Shown: positions 53,311 to 64,000 of the stretch, piece after piece | Position numbering within the stretch: the stretch's first letter is position 1 | Layout: every line of letters starts with the position of its first letter | DNA from: Capsicum annuum | Taxonomy: Eukaryota; Streptophyta; Magnoliopsida; Solanales; Solanaceae | Assembly: GCF_002878395.1 (NCBI RefSeq) | Contig: NC_061112.1 | Span: 38,160,562-38,224,561 of the forward strand | Direction: 5' to 3' | Length of the DNA stretch: 64,000 nucleotides | Notes under the pieces: generated by a model | Databases searched by the model: none | Seen by the model: only the letters and a program-made list of their open reading frames with translations | Told to the model about the DNA's origin: nothing | Translations under genes and position numbers: made by a program

Positions 53311-53320
53311 ACCCCCAACT
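53311..53320 (-). other. Polypurine tract of the Tat-like element
   Basis: AGTTGGGGGT on the minus strand lies two bases from the 3' LTR start. The phrase ACTAAGTTGGGGGTGATG recurs at about 54150-54167 on the same strand. Confidence 0.65.
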
Positions 53321-55050
53321 TAGACCCTTTCTTGTCCTCAAGTAACAATACCTCTTGCCAAGAGACCTTTTCCATGTATGCCCTTATTTATGTTCTCAAT
53401 GACCATGAAGACTCCAACTTTGTTGCTACCGCAAAAAAAATTTCACACGTGGACAGAAAAGTATTAATAATACCCCTCATCATAAAATGGAGTGACGAAA
53501 GATGCAATGGATCTTGTGGAGCGACTATGTGATAATTACTAACACTCTAGAAGTTACTCATAAACTAGATACAATCATGTTATACATTCACTCATTTCAT
53601 TGTATGAAAGATGACAAAATCACCCACCATAATTAATTCACATGCCCTCTCACAAGAAAGAAAGGTTCATACACCTAGTTACCAATTACGCAACAAGGAA
53701 ATTTAAGTGCAATCGCTCACTCTCTCAAGGAACTCTCCACGTTACAAGTACTATGCCATAGGCTTGCCATTATTTTCAATCATCACTACAATGAACACAC
53801 TTGGTTGGAAATCATAAAGAGATTTTTGAGCTTGTAATATAGGTTTAGGGTAGGGTAGGATGGAAATTTAGGACAATAAGGCTATATCCTCCTAAACTTC
53901 TACATCATATACTCATCACTATTTTTTATTATTGGCCCACTTATTTGCCTTTTGTTGCTTTACCTACTTTGTATCTTTTGATTTACCCAAAGACTTTTCA
54001 CCTCTTTTCCTTACTTTTTATGATTCCCTCAAGCTTTATGCAACTCATTTATTTGATGGACTTTTTTTCAAAGAAAAATGTTGCTTGCTAGATTTGAATG
54101 TTCTTTTTCTATTTATGACTTCGAGGCTCAATACACTTCCTTTCTCTTTCCATCACCCCCAACTTAGTCTTTTAGCCTCAATTTTCATTCTTAAGTTCAA
54201 GGAGGATAGGGTTCAAGAGAGAGAGTAAGCAGAAGGGTCACGACTTATAATGTGGTTGCCAAAGAAAAGTCCAAAGGCTAAAAGAGGGCGACTAGGGGTA
54301 ACTCCTATGTATTGGTGGGAATTTTAAGGCTAAAGTAGGCTTCCAAAATCACAAGATAGCCTATGATCATTTTACCCACAAAGCACAACCAAAATTTAGT
54401 TTTGAAAGAGTAATAGGGCAAGTTCTAGATGGTACAAGTAAACATGAAATGTAGATAATTAGTCTCACACACACGGCATGTGAATGTTGTCAAAAGGGGT
54501 CAACTGTTCTCCTCGCTCAATAAGGGTGGAGTATCCCCTATTTTTCAGCAATCAATTTTGGAATTAAAGAAAGAGAGAAATGTTGTCACAAAGTTGTTCA
54601 CATCCATGCCTTCAACTTTTGAAAATTTTTTCAGATGGAGGGTGCTTGCTTTTGTACCCAAACTATGCACAATTTTGCTAATTATGGAAACAACCCAAGA
54701 TATCGTCTTACATTACAAACTATAGTATGGGCGAACTTCCATATAGTTACCAAGACTTCACCAATGGGTGTAAAAGAGAATCCCAATCATCGATCCCATA
54801 GGTACTCAGAGTTTCCTTGCATTTATGGTTAGAAACTAAAATCACAAATTAACAAAACAAGAATAACATAACTACTCCATGCAGATGTGGGTACCATCAG
54901 AGTGCCCAAATATTACAACCCTAATAAAAAAATATAAGAATTATCCAAAAGAGAAGAAAGGTATGAAGAATTTCAATAATACATGCCCAAATCAAATAAA
55001 TAAAGAGACACCCCCAATTGAAAAGGTAGAAGTGTTCCCACTGTATAAAA
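53321..55050 (-). other. Non-coding 3' region of the Tat-like element
   Basis: No reverse transcriptase, RNase H or integrase motif and no supported gene is present. It contains a second AAGTTGGGGGT phrase near 54155. ORFs at 53287, 53932 and 54480 have no recognisable content. Confidence 0.55.
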
Positions 55051-56370
55051 ATTAAAATATAAAAGAGATAAGGGTGCCCCTGAATCTTCATCAAGGGCTG
55101 CTATCACTCTAGGACCCTAAATCATCACCATCCACATCAGGATCTGACCACTCAGTTGGGGCCTTATCATTACTATTCACCTAAGATGTAGGAAACCTAT
55201 TTTAGGGTTTTAGGACCTTCCATAGTCCCTTCACCTCTTTCCATATCTTGATAAAGAATTCATCCCTTTTTTTCCCTTATGATCATCTTTTCATGTGCGC
55301 TCCGTAGATCCCGTGTGATGCGGCCAAAGAAAAGTAGGCTTTCTCAAGCCAATCAATAGTAAATTTTTGCTTCTTTTGGTCCTTCTTATACTCTTCATAA
55401 TGTCACGTGACACGTATAAGTAATGGGTTATTGAGGGATCTCTTGGACCTTCAGGCTAGCTAGACACAAGCTCTTTAATGGTTGCAATATTAGCTCCCAC
55501 TCTTCAAGAGGTCCCATAGTAGTTGGCCTATGAGGTTCAGGTTTGCTATATGTTGGCTCTTCTAAGTTGATCCTTATTTTATTACTTTTGCATTATGTGC
55601 CCTCTCTTCGAATCCTCAATGGGTAGATAGGGGCACTAGGATGCACCCATTACATTAGCATACTCTTTCACCCCCCCTCCTCCACTCGCTTTCAAAGATC
55701 AGTAATCAAAGAGGGTTAAAAGAGATTTGTACCACATTAGTTCTTGAAATGATCTATTTAATATACCATGAGTTGACTAACATTTACTGGGATGCCGTCC
55801 AAAATACAAGAAACCATACAAGCAAGAAATTCAGGGACTGTTGTCATATGAGTCCAAGGAGACACTTGGCTACAAATGATGTGCAACAATATTTGATCCT
55901 CGGAAGTGAATTCGTTCATGAAAATATTGCTTATAGTTTTAGTCCATGAGACTTCCTTCTTTGGACATAGCCGTTGTGCCAACCAATTCCTCGATTTACG
56001 TCACTTTTCTTTGAATTCACCATGTCTTCCTATTTGAGCCCATAAACATCATTGATATGCTTAGCCCCAACTTTCAATAGCTTTCCCTAGATCTGGGTCC
56101 AAGAAAGATACTTCACTGATATTGCATAAAATTCATGGACCCATTGTTTATTTGCAAGGCATAGATCCTGGGAAAAGAACTTTCACCCTCTGTCTTCAAG
56201 TTTTTGTGGAAGGCCAGTAGTTTCTTCGGTACATTCTCCAAACAAATCCCTTATTCCAAGAGAAACTTTGTCTGTGAAAGATCACTGTAGTTGCAAGTGT
56301 GACATTTGGGTTTCATAAATCGGATATGATCATACTTTTCCATGAGGTTGTCCTGAAAGCACTAAACATA
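55051..56370 (-). pseudogene. Extra coding remnant resembling the putative plant transposon protein domain
   Basis: Read on the minus strand in two or three frames: FMKPKCHTC, then LENVPKKLLAFHKNLKTEGE (about 56240-56180) and KQWVHEFYA-like text. From 55982 an open 74-codon stretch includes AQRLCPKKEVSWTKT, QILLHIICSQVSPWTHMTT, VPEFLACMVSCILDGIPVNV and SQLMVY. HFKNQCGTNLF and PSLITDL follow. The phrases ERG..N.P, W..FYAN, DGIPVN and P.LIT.LC match the domain annotated in many Solanaceae retrotransposons as putative plant transposon protein (PF20167 as I recall it). Function is unknown. It lies downstream of gag-protease, in the same sense, inside the LTR-bounded element. Confidence 0.6.
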
Positions 56371-57395
56371 CATTATATATTTTGATATCATTTTAATCAT
56401 GCAAGTTGTGTTATATTGATCATTAAAGTTTATTGGACTAAGTTCTTAGAGTTGCCTGGATAAAAATTGGAAGTGCAGGATTTTTTTTGACCTGGCTGGG
56501 ACCTGTCCTCAGTTACCGCAATCGCAAGTCATGATCGCGGTCGTTGTCTAAGACCGTGATCATGATACTTGAGGCTCATTTCATATCATCTCAGCATGCT
56601 CATATATTTTCCAATTTTAGATTACTTGCATGTTCTCCAAATAGGTGCAAATGAAAGTCATACTAACAATGCTACATGTGTATGTGAATGTGCCTTCAAA
56701 AAAGCAGATATTACTATTGAAAGTTCATTTGAGTAATTTATCAAACACTTCGTGTGTATATCTCATTGGTCTACCTTTAGTACACACTATTGAATACTTA
56801 AGATTTCCCCACTTGTGCACACCTTAATCATACAGCCAATATCACACCAATAATAAATTTAACAACATGGAAAGTATAACAATTAGCAATTAATTGTAGG
56901 CTCTTTCTTAATCATGCACTCTAGCCTATGTCCAAAAATAAAAGCATGGATTCATATCACTTACGAAGTTGTGATGCAAAAAGGGATGTACAAAGAGGAT
57001 GATTAAGAGCTCATAACTTGACCAAAATTTAGCCTAAATTTTAGAGTACAATCTTGAAAGGGAGTGTGAGGGAAATGAAGGAAAACTAGGAGTTAAATGA
57101 CTGAAATGACTACGACCATGGTCAGGGGACTGCAATCGCTGACACTCGCATAACCGCGGTCGTGAATAGGGGTTGAGAAGGTTTTTCTCTCCTATTTTCC
57201 CCTATTCAGTATTTTACTCAAGTTTTTAATATTTTTCCTGCTCAAATTTTCAAAGAATATTTGCATGCTTTTCCTTTTTAAGCTTATTCAATGCAATCCA
57301 AAGTGCCACAAATTCATGGGTCATTCAAATATAAAAGACAATATCTACACTACAAGAACATAGCAAAAAGGATACGAGACACTCTCATGGCATTT
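56371..57395 (-). other. Spacer between protease and the extra coding remnant
   Basis: No gene is supported. It contains two small clusters of the LTR's GATCGCGGTCG-type words (56515-56575 and 57112-57172). The post-coding motif AGGTGAGAGGCAACCCAC (minus strand) lies at its right end, about 57395-57412. Confidence 0.5.
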
Positions 57396-57419
57396 GTGGG
57401 TTGCCTCTCACCTAACGCC

Positions 57420-58060
57420 TTAGTTATCATCGTGGCATAACGTCTTTCTTCTTTCAATCTTACGGTGGGTCCTCAAATTCCTCATCATCCACTTTCTTAT
57501 TTTCAAAATCCACCACGGATACTACTTGGAGCTCCACAGTTTGCTTCTTTGACTTATAAATTTTGAACTAGACCTCATCTTTTTGTACCTAAAATTTCAT
57601 CTGCCCCATCTCTAGATCGACAATGGATCTCCCGGTGACCAATAAAGGACGACTAAGAATGATAGGCACCTCTTGATCCATCTCACAATCTAATACTAAG
57701 AAATCCGTTGGGAGAATGAATTTTTCACCTTCATAAAGACATCAAACAATATACCTACTGGCCTTTTTACGGACCAGTCCACCATCAAAAGTCGCATCGA
57801 TGAAAGTGTAGGAGTGTTAAGCCAAGTTTCCTATAGATGACAAAGGGCATTAGGTTGATTCTTACACCAAGGTCACAAAGAGCTTTTGCAAACTCATGAA
57901 TCCCAATGGTGCAAGGGATAGTGAATACTTCAGGGTCGTCTTTCTTTTCCACAACTTTGATATCTATGATAGCACTACACCCATGAGTAACCTCAATGGT
58001 ATCACCATCAACGAGCTTCTTTTTGGACATTAACTTCTTCATTAACTTAGCGTATCCCAG
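57420..58060 (-). pseudogene. Retropepsin-like domain of the Tat-like element
   Basis: The minus-strand ORF 58042-57785 reads MKKLMSKKKLVDGDTIEVTH, GCSAIIDIKVVEKKDDPEVF, TIPCTIGIHEFAKALCDLGV and RINLMPFVIYRKLGL. The catalytic triad position is Cys-Asp-Leu-Gly, as in Tat/Athila proteases. It continues frameshifted: VDWSVKRPVGILFDV, then LVLDCEMDQEVPIILSRPLL and VTGRSIVDLEMGQMKF. The frame ends with an acidic VDDEEFEDPP near 57465, just before the GGCAACCCAC motif. No reverse transcriptase follows, which is where the autonomous relatives continue. Confidence 0.85.
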
Positions 58061-59690
58061 AATCTCTTAAATCACTTAAAGTAGTGCGATATCTATTGAA
58101 ATATTGCTAAGTATATTCATAAATTTTCTAAATTTGTCACTCTCTTCCTTTTTATGCAACTGTTAAGGGAACGAGGGAGGAACATGGATGGTTGGCCTTG
58201 CTTTTCCTTGCAGCTTTTCAACTTTGCTCACTTCCTCATCACTTTCATCTATCTCTTTTTCATCATTTGCCTCTCTTCTTTGAGGAATCACCTTCTTTGC
58301 CTTGGCCTTGGGCACATTTTCGTCAAGTGATTTTCTACTTCTAGTGATAATTTCTAGGACTTGTGTTTCATTCTTTGGGTTAGCAATTGTGTCACTCTAA
58401 AATATACCTCTATCTCTTGTATTTAGTTGCATGGAGATTTTCTCAACTTGGGTTTCCAATTATTTTATGGAGGCAGAGTGAGACACCACCATTTGGGAGA
58501 GCACAGAGAAGTCACCCTTCAACTCATGAACCATTTTGTCTGTACCTTCAACTCTCTCAAGATTCTTGACAAAATATCTTTGTCTTGAACTTTTTGGGGT
58601 TGATGACATTCAACTCTGTGGACTTATCCCCATCATGAGGAGGAATGTAGCGGTCATAGTCACGTTCTCTATCTCTCCAACATCTCTCTCGATCACAATC
58701 CATCCAATTTTGGTTCCCACCTTGCCTTTGATAGGAGAGGCGGGACCCCTCTGGTAATTTTCCAAGTACCAAATTTCTTCATCCTATTTCCTTGACACAT
58801 CATCATATTCAAAGGATTTGATGCTACGACATTTACCGCTTTCGTGGGTTCACTATAACATGTTTTGTTAAAAGCTCAAGTTGGGTCATCATCTTGTCCA
58901 TGTTCTCCTCCTTCTCCTTATCTTATTTTCTTTGCTCATTAGTCACCACGGAGGTAGTAGAAGTAGTCTTAGGAGCATCAGCATCACGGGTGTGCCACCC
59001 TCGATTTTGTTTTGATACTTCACCTATAAATGGAAGGCCATAAAATGATACAATATCACTATAGTGCCACCCGCTTTATTATCCACCATAGTTTTGTCGG
59101 GTCAAGAGCTCTATAGAAAATCTCAAGGAGCATTTTATCTGAGACTTCGTGATTTGGAGATTTAGCTAGCTTTCCATTAAATCTCTCCCAAGCTTCAAAT
59201 AATGGTTCTCCATTCATTTGGCAAAAGTTCACAATCTCATCCCACTTTTAAAGCATTTTTTATGGTGGTAAATATCTATCAAGGAACACCATGGTAAGAT
59301 CCTCCAAAGATGTAATCAAATTGGGTGGAAGTGAGCAGAGCCATAACACTACTTCTCCTATTAGCAAAAACAAGAATAGTCGATGCCAAATGGATTCATG
59401 TGTAATATGCGCTATGTTAAATGGCACAAAAACTTCCACAAAGTTCTTCAAATACACATTTAGGTCCTCATATGCTTAACCCCCATATAATCCTTTCATT
59501 TGCAACATGTAAAGCATAACACTAGTTACATGAAACACACCATTCCCATTAGTTAGTGGGATGTGAATTGACTTATTTTCCCTGCCTTATTTAATTGGCC
59601 CTCATCATCTAGTGGGGCATCAAAGGGGCCCAAATAACTTGCATTATTGCACATTGCTCCATTCACACTTTGATCACCTACAAAATATTC
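58061..59690 (-). pseudogene. gag of the Tat-like element
   Basis: Minus-strand text from about 59690: GAMCNNASYLGPFDAPLDDE, then YLKNFVEVFVPFNIAHIT, ESIWHRLFLFLLIGEVVLWL and CSLPPNLITSLEDLTMVFLD (the Retrotrans_gag domain, 59460-59260), then WDEIVNFCQMNGEPLFEAWE and RFNGKLAKSPNHEVSD. The Arg/Asp-rich spacer (DCDRERCWRDRERDYDRYIP, about 58690-58640) and a charged tail with KAKAKKVIPQRREANDEKE lead into protease. Stops and shifts occur about every 200-300 bp. This Gag has no visible zinc knuckle, as is usual for the lineage. Confidence 0.83.
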
Positions 59691-59776
59691 AAAAATAAAA
59701 AATAAAGTAAATTACTCCACTCCAGGTATTATTCCCAAGTAAGAATAGAACCACAAAAGTGAAATCTATATTTCAC

Positions 59777-59794
59777 TCCCAGGCAATGGTTCCA
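59777..59794 (-). other. Primer binding site, Asp-tRNA type, mutated
   Basis: On the minus strand TGGAACCATTGCCTGGGA lies three bases after the 5' LTR end. It matches the Tat/Athila consensus TGGCGCCGTTGCCGGGGA (Asp-tRNA) at most positions and supports the lineage call. Confidence 0.8.
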
Positions 59795-59797
59795 TTT

Positions 59798-61250
59798 TGA
59801 TAATGCTCAACTCACTCCCATAATTGAGGGGTGAGGCGGTCATTGTAAGTCACCCAATGTAACTTGGGATCGATTCTCAAGGAGTGAATGCTATAGACTT
59901 CAAACCTAGGGGTACTCAAATTACTATAAGGTTACTCGGAATGCTATTGAAAAAGACATGTATAATTAAATAGGGGAATTGTTTGAGAACTTTTCACACA
60001 ACCTTCAACAAATACACGGTAAATGCTATCTTTGATTTGAATTCAAAGTTTGGAGAGATCTTGGGATTATGTATCCTTAGAGGAAAAACATGTGGGGTAA
60101 TGTTGGTTTATTATGGAATTTAGTTGTTAATTAATGGATAGGCTAGGTCGAAGATCATTAAGCCCAATCTTTCAATAAAACCCCAACGATTTCACCCATT
60201 GGCTCTTTCAAGCACCTAACAAGTGTGGAGTTTATATAACCACCCAAAACCTCAAACAAGCATCCCTATTAATAGGATGATGCTCTTAATATTATTTACA
60301 CTCCCTAAACACTTATTTCTAAGATTGCAAAGGGTAGTAAACCATAGGCTTAGTTGTTCACCATTGCTTTGTCCCCCGTTAACCCACTTTCAAGGATGTT
60401 ATGGGTTATCTAACATTCACCTAAATTCCTCTTTTGAGGATGACAAAGGGTTTCTAGAGCATGGAGCTTTCACTCATCAAACCCATTCGAAGATTTAGAG
60501 TTTTCACCCATCAAATTCCAACACATAAGCCCAAGCAATGGTGAAATCCATACTCAACAACTAAAATCCATGCAAACACAACAATACCCATACACAATCA
60601 CACTCTAATTCAACATAATCCCAAGACTAAATTATTTATCTACTCATGAAGAAAGTAAAGAGAAATATAATATGCGGGTCATCAAAATCTTCATTCTTCA
60701 CAAAGCAAGAAATTTGAGTCTCCAAAGTTAATTATAACTTGCCCAAATTAGGGTTTCAAGATTGCAATTCAAGATTATCTTATGAGGTAAGCAATACCCA
60801 AACAAGAAAGGGTTTTGCTTATATATGATTTGGGATTCATCCATGACATTTTACAAATCTTTCCTTAGGCCTGTTTGCATTGATACACGATCGCATACAT
60901 TTGTCTGCGACCATAGTTATATGATCGCGGTTATGCGATCGCGATTACATGACTGCAGTTATGTTTTTCTACCATGCTTTGCTAACCACCTGTACTAACT
61001 GTGATCGCAGGTTGAGGACTATGGTTGCAGTAACTGAGACTAACTGCTTCAGGTTTTGAACTGCACTCCTTTTGCTTCTATTTTCTCCCTTTTTAGCTCC
61101 ATTGCATGTATGTTCACCTTCTCCACTTTATATCTTCAAAATATGGGTGTTAGTGCAGTTAAATCCATATAATGCCTCATTTTCTAATACAAAACATAGT
61201 AGTATGCATGCATGATAAGTGCGAATGAGTCGTAGGACTACCACTTATCA
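59798..61250 (-). repeat. 5' LTR of the Tat-like element
   Basis: It is 1453 bp. The TATA-like CATATATAAG is on the minus strand near 60818-60830. Upstream in transcription sense, 60888-61015 holds an array of GATCGCGGTTATGCGATCGC, TGCGACCATAG, ACTGCAGTTATG and GTGATCGCAGG words. The outer end abuts the GTATG duplication. Confidence 0.92.
60888..61015 (-). promoter_or_regulatory. GATCGCGGTTATGCGATCGC motif array next to a TATA box
   Basis: At least six ATCGCG/TGCGAC/CTGCAG-type words occur in 130 bp, several self-complementary (GCGATCGC). The TATA-like CATATATAAG lies 60-70 bp further along on the minus strand. The equivalent array in the other LTR is at 52975-53105. Confidence 0.55.
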
Positions 61251-62849
61251 GTATGCTAGATGAGGTTAGGCTGATATGCATAGGCTCTTGTGTATGAATA
61301 ACAACTAACTTAATTAATAGCATGAGATAATTGAATAGGAATACATGAATGTTGTATAACCTAAGAATGCATGACTAGCATATAACATGATTCTGAAATT
61401 ATTTGTAAGATTAAAATACTAAAATTTGATAATTGAATAACTGATAAACTGTATTCTATGGTCATGAAAAACCTAATTGAGTTTTGAACTGAATACTAAA
61501 ACTAAAAACTGTGAGAGGTATCATCTAACTGACATGCCCCAATCTAAAATAACTGGGTCTAATCTGTAACCGCAGTTGGAAAGGTGTTGGTACTATGCCA
61601 TGGGCACAATAAGTAGAAGAGTCACCCTCATTTGGAAGGTGCCCTAATGAGATTGTATTACCCTCATCTGGCAGGTAAACACTTTATCAACCCTCAACTG
61701 GAAGGTTGATATCTCAACCTATGTTGGCTACATAGTTCTAGCACCTAGGGACTACTACTAAGGGTCACACTTTCTACTGACAGGTGAGCCCCATCCCTAG
61801 GTTATCTTGGTGCTAAATCCACTCCTAACTGAATTCACTCAGATTACTGAACTAAACTAAGTTTGACTAAAATGATAACTGACTGAACTGATAATACTCA
61901 TACGTGTCTGAAATTATTCTGAGAATACTGAGACTAAGGAAACAACTAAATTTTTGGTATTCATAATCCCCAAGACTTGATAACAATAACAATAGGGACA
62001 CATGAAAGCTTTGAAACCATGGAAGGAAATCATTGTTCACAATTATTCACTTAAGCATTTCATAAATCACATAGGGGTCAAGACTTTAACATGGGGGTGA
62101 TTTTAAGTATGATAAGATAGCATGATCACATGACCAAATCATAAACTGAGAGTTTATTCTGAATTCGTGTTTACATGATATGGAGACCATAAAAATTTAA
62201 AACATACTATAATGCATTCCACTTGAAAACAATTGAAATCATGAATTGAAATCAAATTACCATGGTATAGGAAAACATACTTCAACTTTAGAATGTGTGA
62301 GGGCTTTTTCTGTCAAAAAAACTTGGAAAACACTTAAAATTCATGGGTTTAAGCATGAAAATGAGTGAAACATATGGGAATAGCATAATTGCAATACTAA
62401 AACCATACTTAGGGATTTAACAATGAAATTTCATGCAAACGTGTAAGGGCTGCTTTCAATGAAAATAGATTGTAAACATCATGTATAATTAAAATTCATA
62501 AAAGCTTCATGGAGATAAATCATTATAAATATTTAATTTCATAATTTAAAACATAAAAGATGGATTCTTGGACTCCATGGGTAAAAAAGGACCCATGGAT
62601 GAACATCTAACATACCTAGGTTGAAGAATTCGTGAAGGTTCTTAAAGGATTTCTTGAGAATTGAACTTGAATGTTGAAGGGGCTACTGTTTGTTCTTGAG
62701 AGAGAATCTATTTCTTAGAGAGAAATTATGGATAATGAGGCATATCATGCTTCTTTGGGGCTTTAATTCCATGGTTTGGATGAATTTGGGTAATGGAAAA
62801 AGACCAAACTACCCCTTGGGGATTTAATCATGTAACTAGAATGAGGATT

Positions 62850-62995
62850 AGAGCTTCACCTCAATACGGTGATGGTCTCACCATTATACCCATCATGGTG
62901 TGGTGTAATTGCGGTGGGTTTCTAGAATTGACAATTACAGATTTGGCCTCCACCACGACGCGGTGAGGCTTCCACCGTAATGCAGTGGAATTTCA
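62850..62995 (-). promoter_or_regulatory. CACCG/CGGTG motif array in a minus-strand LTR
   Basis: The words TACGGTGATGG, TCTCACCATTATAC, CATCATGGTGTGGTG, TTGCGGTGGG, CCACCACGACGCGGTGAGG and TTCCACCGTAATGCAGTGG lie in 145 bp, 265-410 bp from the 5' end of the LTR, matching the place of the arrays in related LTRs. Confidence 0.5.
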
Positions 62996-63260
62996 GTGAC
63001 TTGCTAGAATAAAAATCCAAATGCTGTCCAAAACTCATCTAAAAAACTCAAAACTTATCCGAGACATGCTACCTACACCCCTAAACATGAATCAACTCAA
63101 AACCCATTATCTTGAAGCCGGAAGGTCAACTTAAAATCCTCAAAGTTATTGGAAGTCAAAAGTGATAAGTCCCTCAACACTTAGTCTTATTTTTAGGTTC
63201 TAAGTGTCTTAAGCAAGTACTAGGGGCTGAACTGGACTTAGAAATGCATGGGGTATTACA

Positions 63261-63275
63261 ATATCTCCTTTTGGG
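63261..63275 (-). other. Polypurine tract before the minus-strand 3' LTR
   Basis: CCCAAAAGGAGATAT directly precedes TGTAATACCCC, and CATTCGAGGACGATGTT lies just upstream, the standard gypsy arrangement. Confidence 0.8.
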
Positions 63276-64000
63276 AACATCGTCCTCGAATGAGACTGAT
63301 TAAGCTGAGGATACTGAGGGACTGAGATTACATATTGATTATGCATAACTGAAAATGTGATTACATGACTAAGTTTGAAACATGGTGATTAACTGAACTG
63401 ATTCATGAATGCATGCCATGATATGAAAGTTAGTATATAACTGTGATAGAGATGAGAGAGTCAACTTATAAGTAACCAATGCCTCGGGCTAGATCTGGTT
63501 TCGTAAAGAAAATTTGACAGATTTGGTACATGAAAACTTGAGGGTGTTTCAATATCTCCCCCTTGGGAAAGTTTGTCCCCCGAATGATACTGGCTTGACT
63601 GAAATACTAACGAAATACTAAGATGATGCACAGTAGTCTTACAAACCGAATCATGACTAAATATCTAGAATCTGAAACTGATGCACAAACTGAACTGAGT
63701 TAAACTTGTAATTTGCAGGGATGTGAATATTTTACCTCATGAAATAACCCTATTCATGAGACTTAGGATAGTATGACTAGATGGAAAGATGGAAAACCAT
63801 AGGGACTTGTGTGTCTGACTACTAAGCTGAATTACTAGCTATACAAACTAACTCATACTGAAAGCTTATACTTAACTAGAGTATTTCTTCGACAATCTTT
63901 CAATGAATTTCGAATGACTTTAAGGAGAAAATAATCTTGGGCATGGTTTGAATAAGGCTTCTGAATAAGAAATCACAACATGACTAAAATTCTGCAATAT
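63276..64000 (-). other. 3' untranslated region of a minus-strand gypsy element with a second LTR-start copy
   Basis: It is non-coding. It includes a second polypurine tract (CCCAAGGGGGAGATAT, 63552-63567) directly followed by an LTR-like opening TGAAACACCCT (63551-63541), 291 bp before the true LTR start. The pol-coding part of this element lies beyond the right edge. Confidence 0.65.

Larger units (their letters stand above)
51906..61250 (-). mobile_element. Complete Tat-like element with gag and protease but no RT/integrase
   Basis: Two direct LTRs (51906-53308 and 59798-61250), both TGATAATGCTCAACTC...TCA, are flanked by the perfect duplication GTATG (51901-51905, 61251-61255). In transcription order on the minus strand: 5' LTR, Asp-type primer site, gag, protease, a post-coding motif near 57400, a non-coding spacer, an extra coding remnant (about 56370-55050), non-coding sequence, polypurine tract and 3' LTR. 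I found no reverse transcriptase, RNase H or integrase motif in 53309-57460. It would depend on an autonomous Tat-like partner for movement. Confidence 0.87.
51395..63260 (-). repeat. Minus-strand Tekay-like LTR split by a Tat-like element
   Basis: It starts TGTAATACCCCATGC at 63260 (just after a polypurine tract, so it is a 3' LTR) and ends CCCGGGGCGTTACA at 51395. Removing 51906-61250 and one GTATG leaves about 2.5 kb. It contains degenerate ACCCTCATCTGGAAGGT repeats (61580-61715), a CGGTG/CACCG motif array (62850-62995) and a donor-like CCTAG|GTATGTTAG near 62618 on the minus strand. Intervals 51395-51900 and 61256-63260 hold this LTR only. Confidence 0.85.

Noticed and set aside
53932..54228. 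98-codon Phe/Leu-rich plus-strand ORF
   Set aside because: It is antisense to the Tat-like element's non-coding 3' region and pyrimidine-rich by composition only; no domain is visible.
57785..58042. Cellular aspartic protease gene on the minus strand
   Set aside because: It follows gag in the same element between two LTRs and matches the Tat/Athila retropepsin pattern, so it is retroelement-derived.

Overview
The window reads as plant nuclear heterochromatin, most likely from a Solanaceae genome. It is AT-rich and I found no intact host gene, rRNA, tRNA or CRISPR array. Almost every base can be placed in nested, decayed LTR retrotransposons. Two Ty3/gypsy types are present: a Tekay/Del-like type (chromovirus-style gag-pol, LTRs of about 2.2-4.9 kb, primer site TGGTATCAGAGC-like for initiator Met-tRNA) and a Tat-like type (primer site resembling the Asp-tRNA type). 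Two short TGATA...TATCA insertions of 0.67-0.72 kb are probably solo LTRs. The family assignment rests on motifs I recognise; the species is not determined.

Layout. (1) 1-18638: an outer Tekay-like element, entering from the left edge, is interrupted inside its protease region by a second element of the same family (333-12716, target duplication GTGCA/GTGTA). That inner element is itself interrupted between RNase H and integrase by a solo LTR of the same family (5714-8487, duplication AGCAA). The outer element ends with its 3' LTR at 18638 and sits in a minus-strand LTR fragment (18639-19573). (2) 19574-25757: short repeats, then a plus-strand LTR and a gag-pol remnant with a 665-bp insertion in gag. 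(3) 25757-33985: a minus-strand element (pol, protease, gag, primer site, LTR) whose LTR carries two further solo LTRs. (4) 33986-45930: a plus-strand pol remnant cut by two very large LTRs (34593-39392 and 39857-44765), the second containing another solo LTR (41596-44044). (5) 45931-51394: a probable Tat-like LTR, a truncated minus-strand LTR and an unidentified degenerate reading frame. (6) 51395-63260: a minus-strand Tekay-like LTR split by a complete Tat-like element (51906-61250, duplication GTATG) that keeps gag and protease but shows no reverse transcriptase or integrase, and carries an extra open region resembling the putative plant transposon protein domain. (7) 63261-64000: the 3' untranslated end of another minus-strand element.

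None of the polyproteins is intact: stops, frameshifts and lost catalytic residues are found throughout, so nothing here looks able to move by itself. The most interesting signals are not genes. Several unrelated LTRs carry family-specific arrays of short palindromes just upstream of a TATA-like box. Most of the large LTRs carry a short hairpin 400-510 bp before the 3' end. Many carry a donor-like site after the TATA box and an acceptor-like site just after the hairpin. The other main observation is the gag-protease-only Tat-like element with its extra reading frame.
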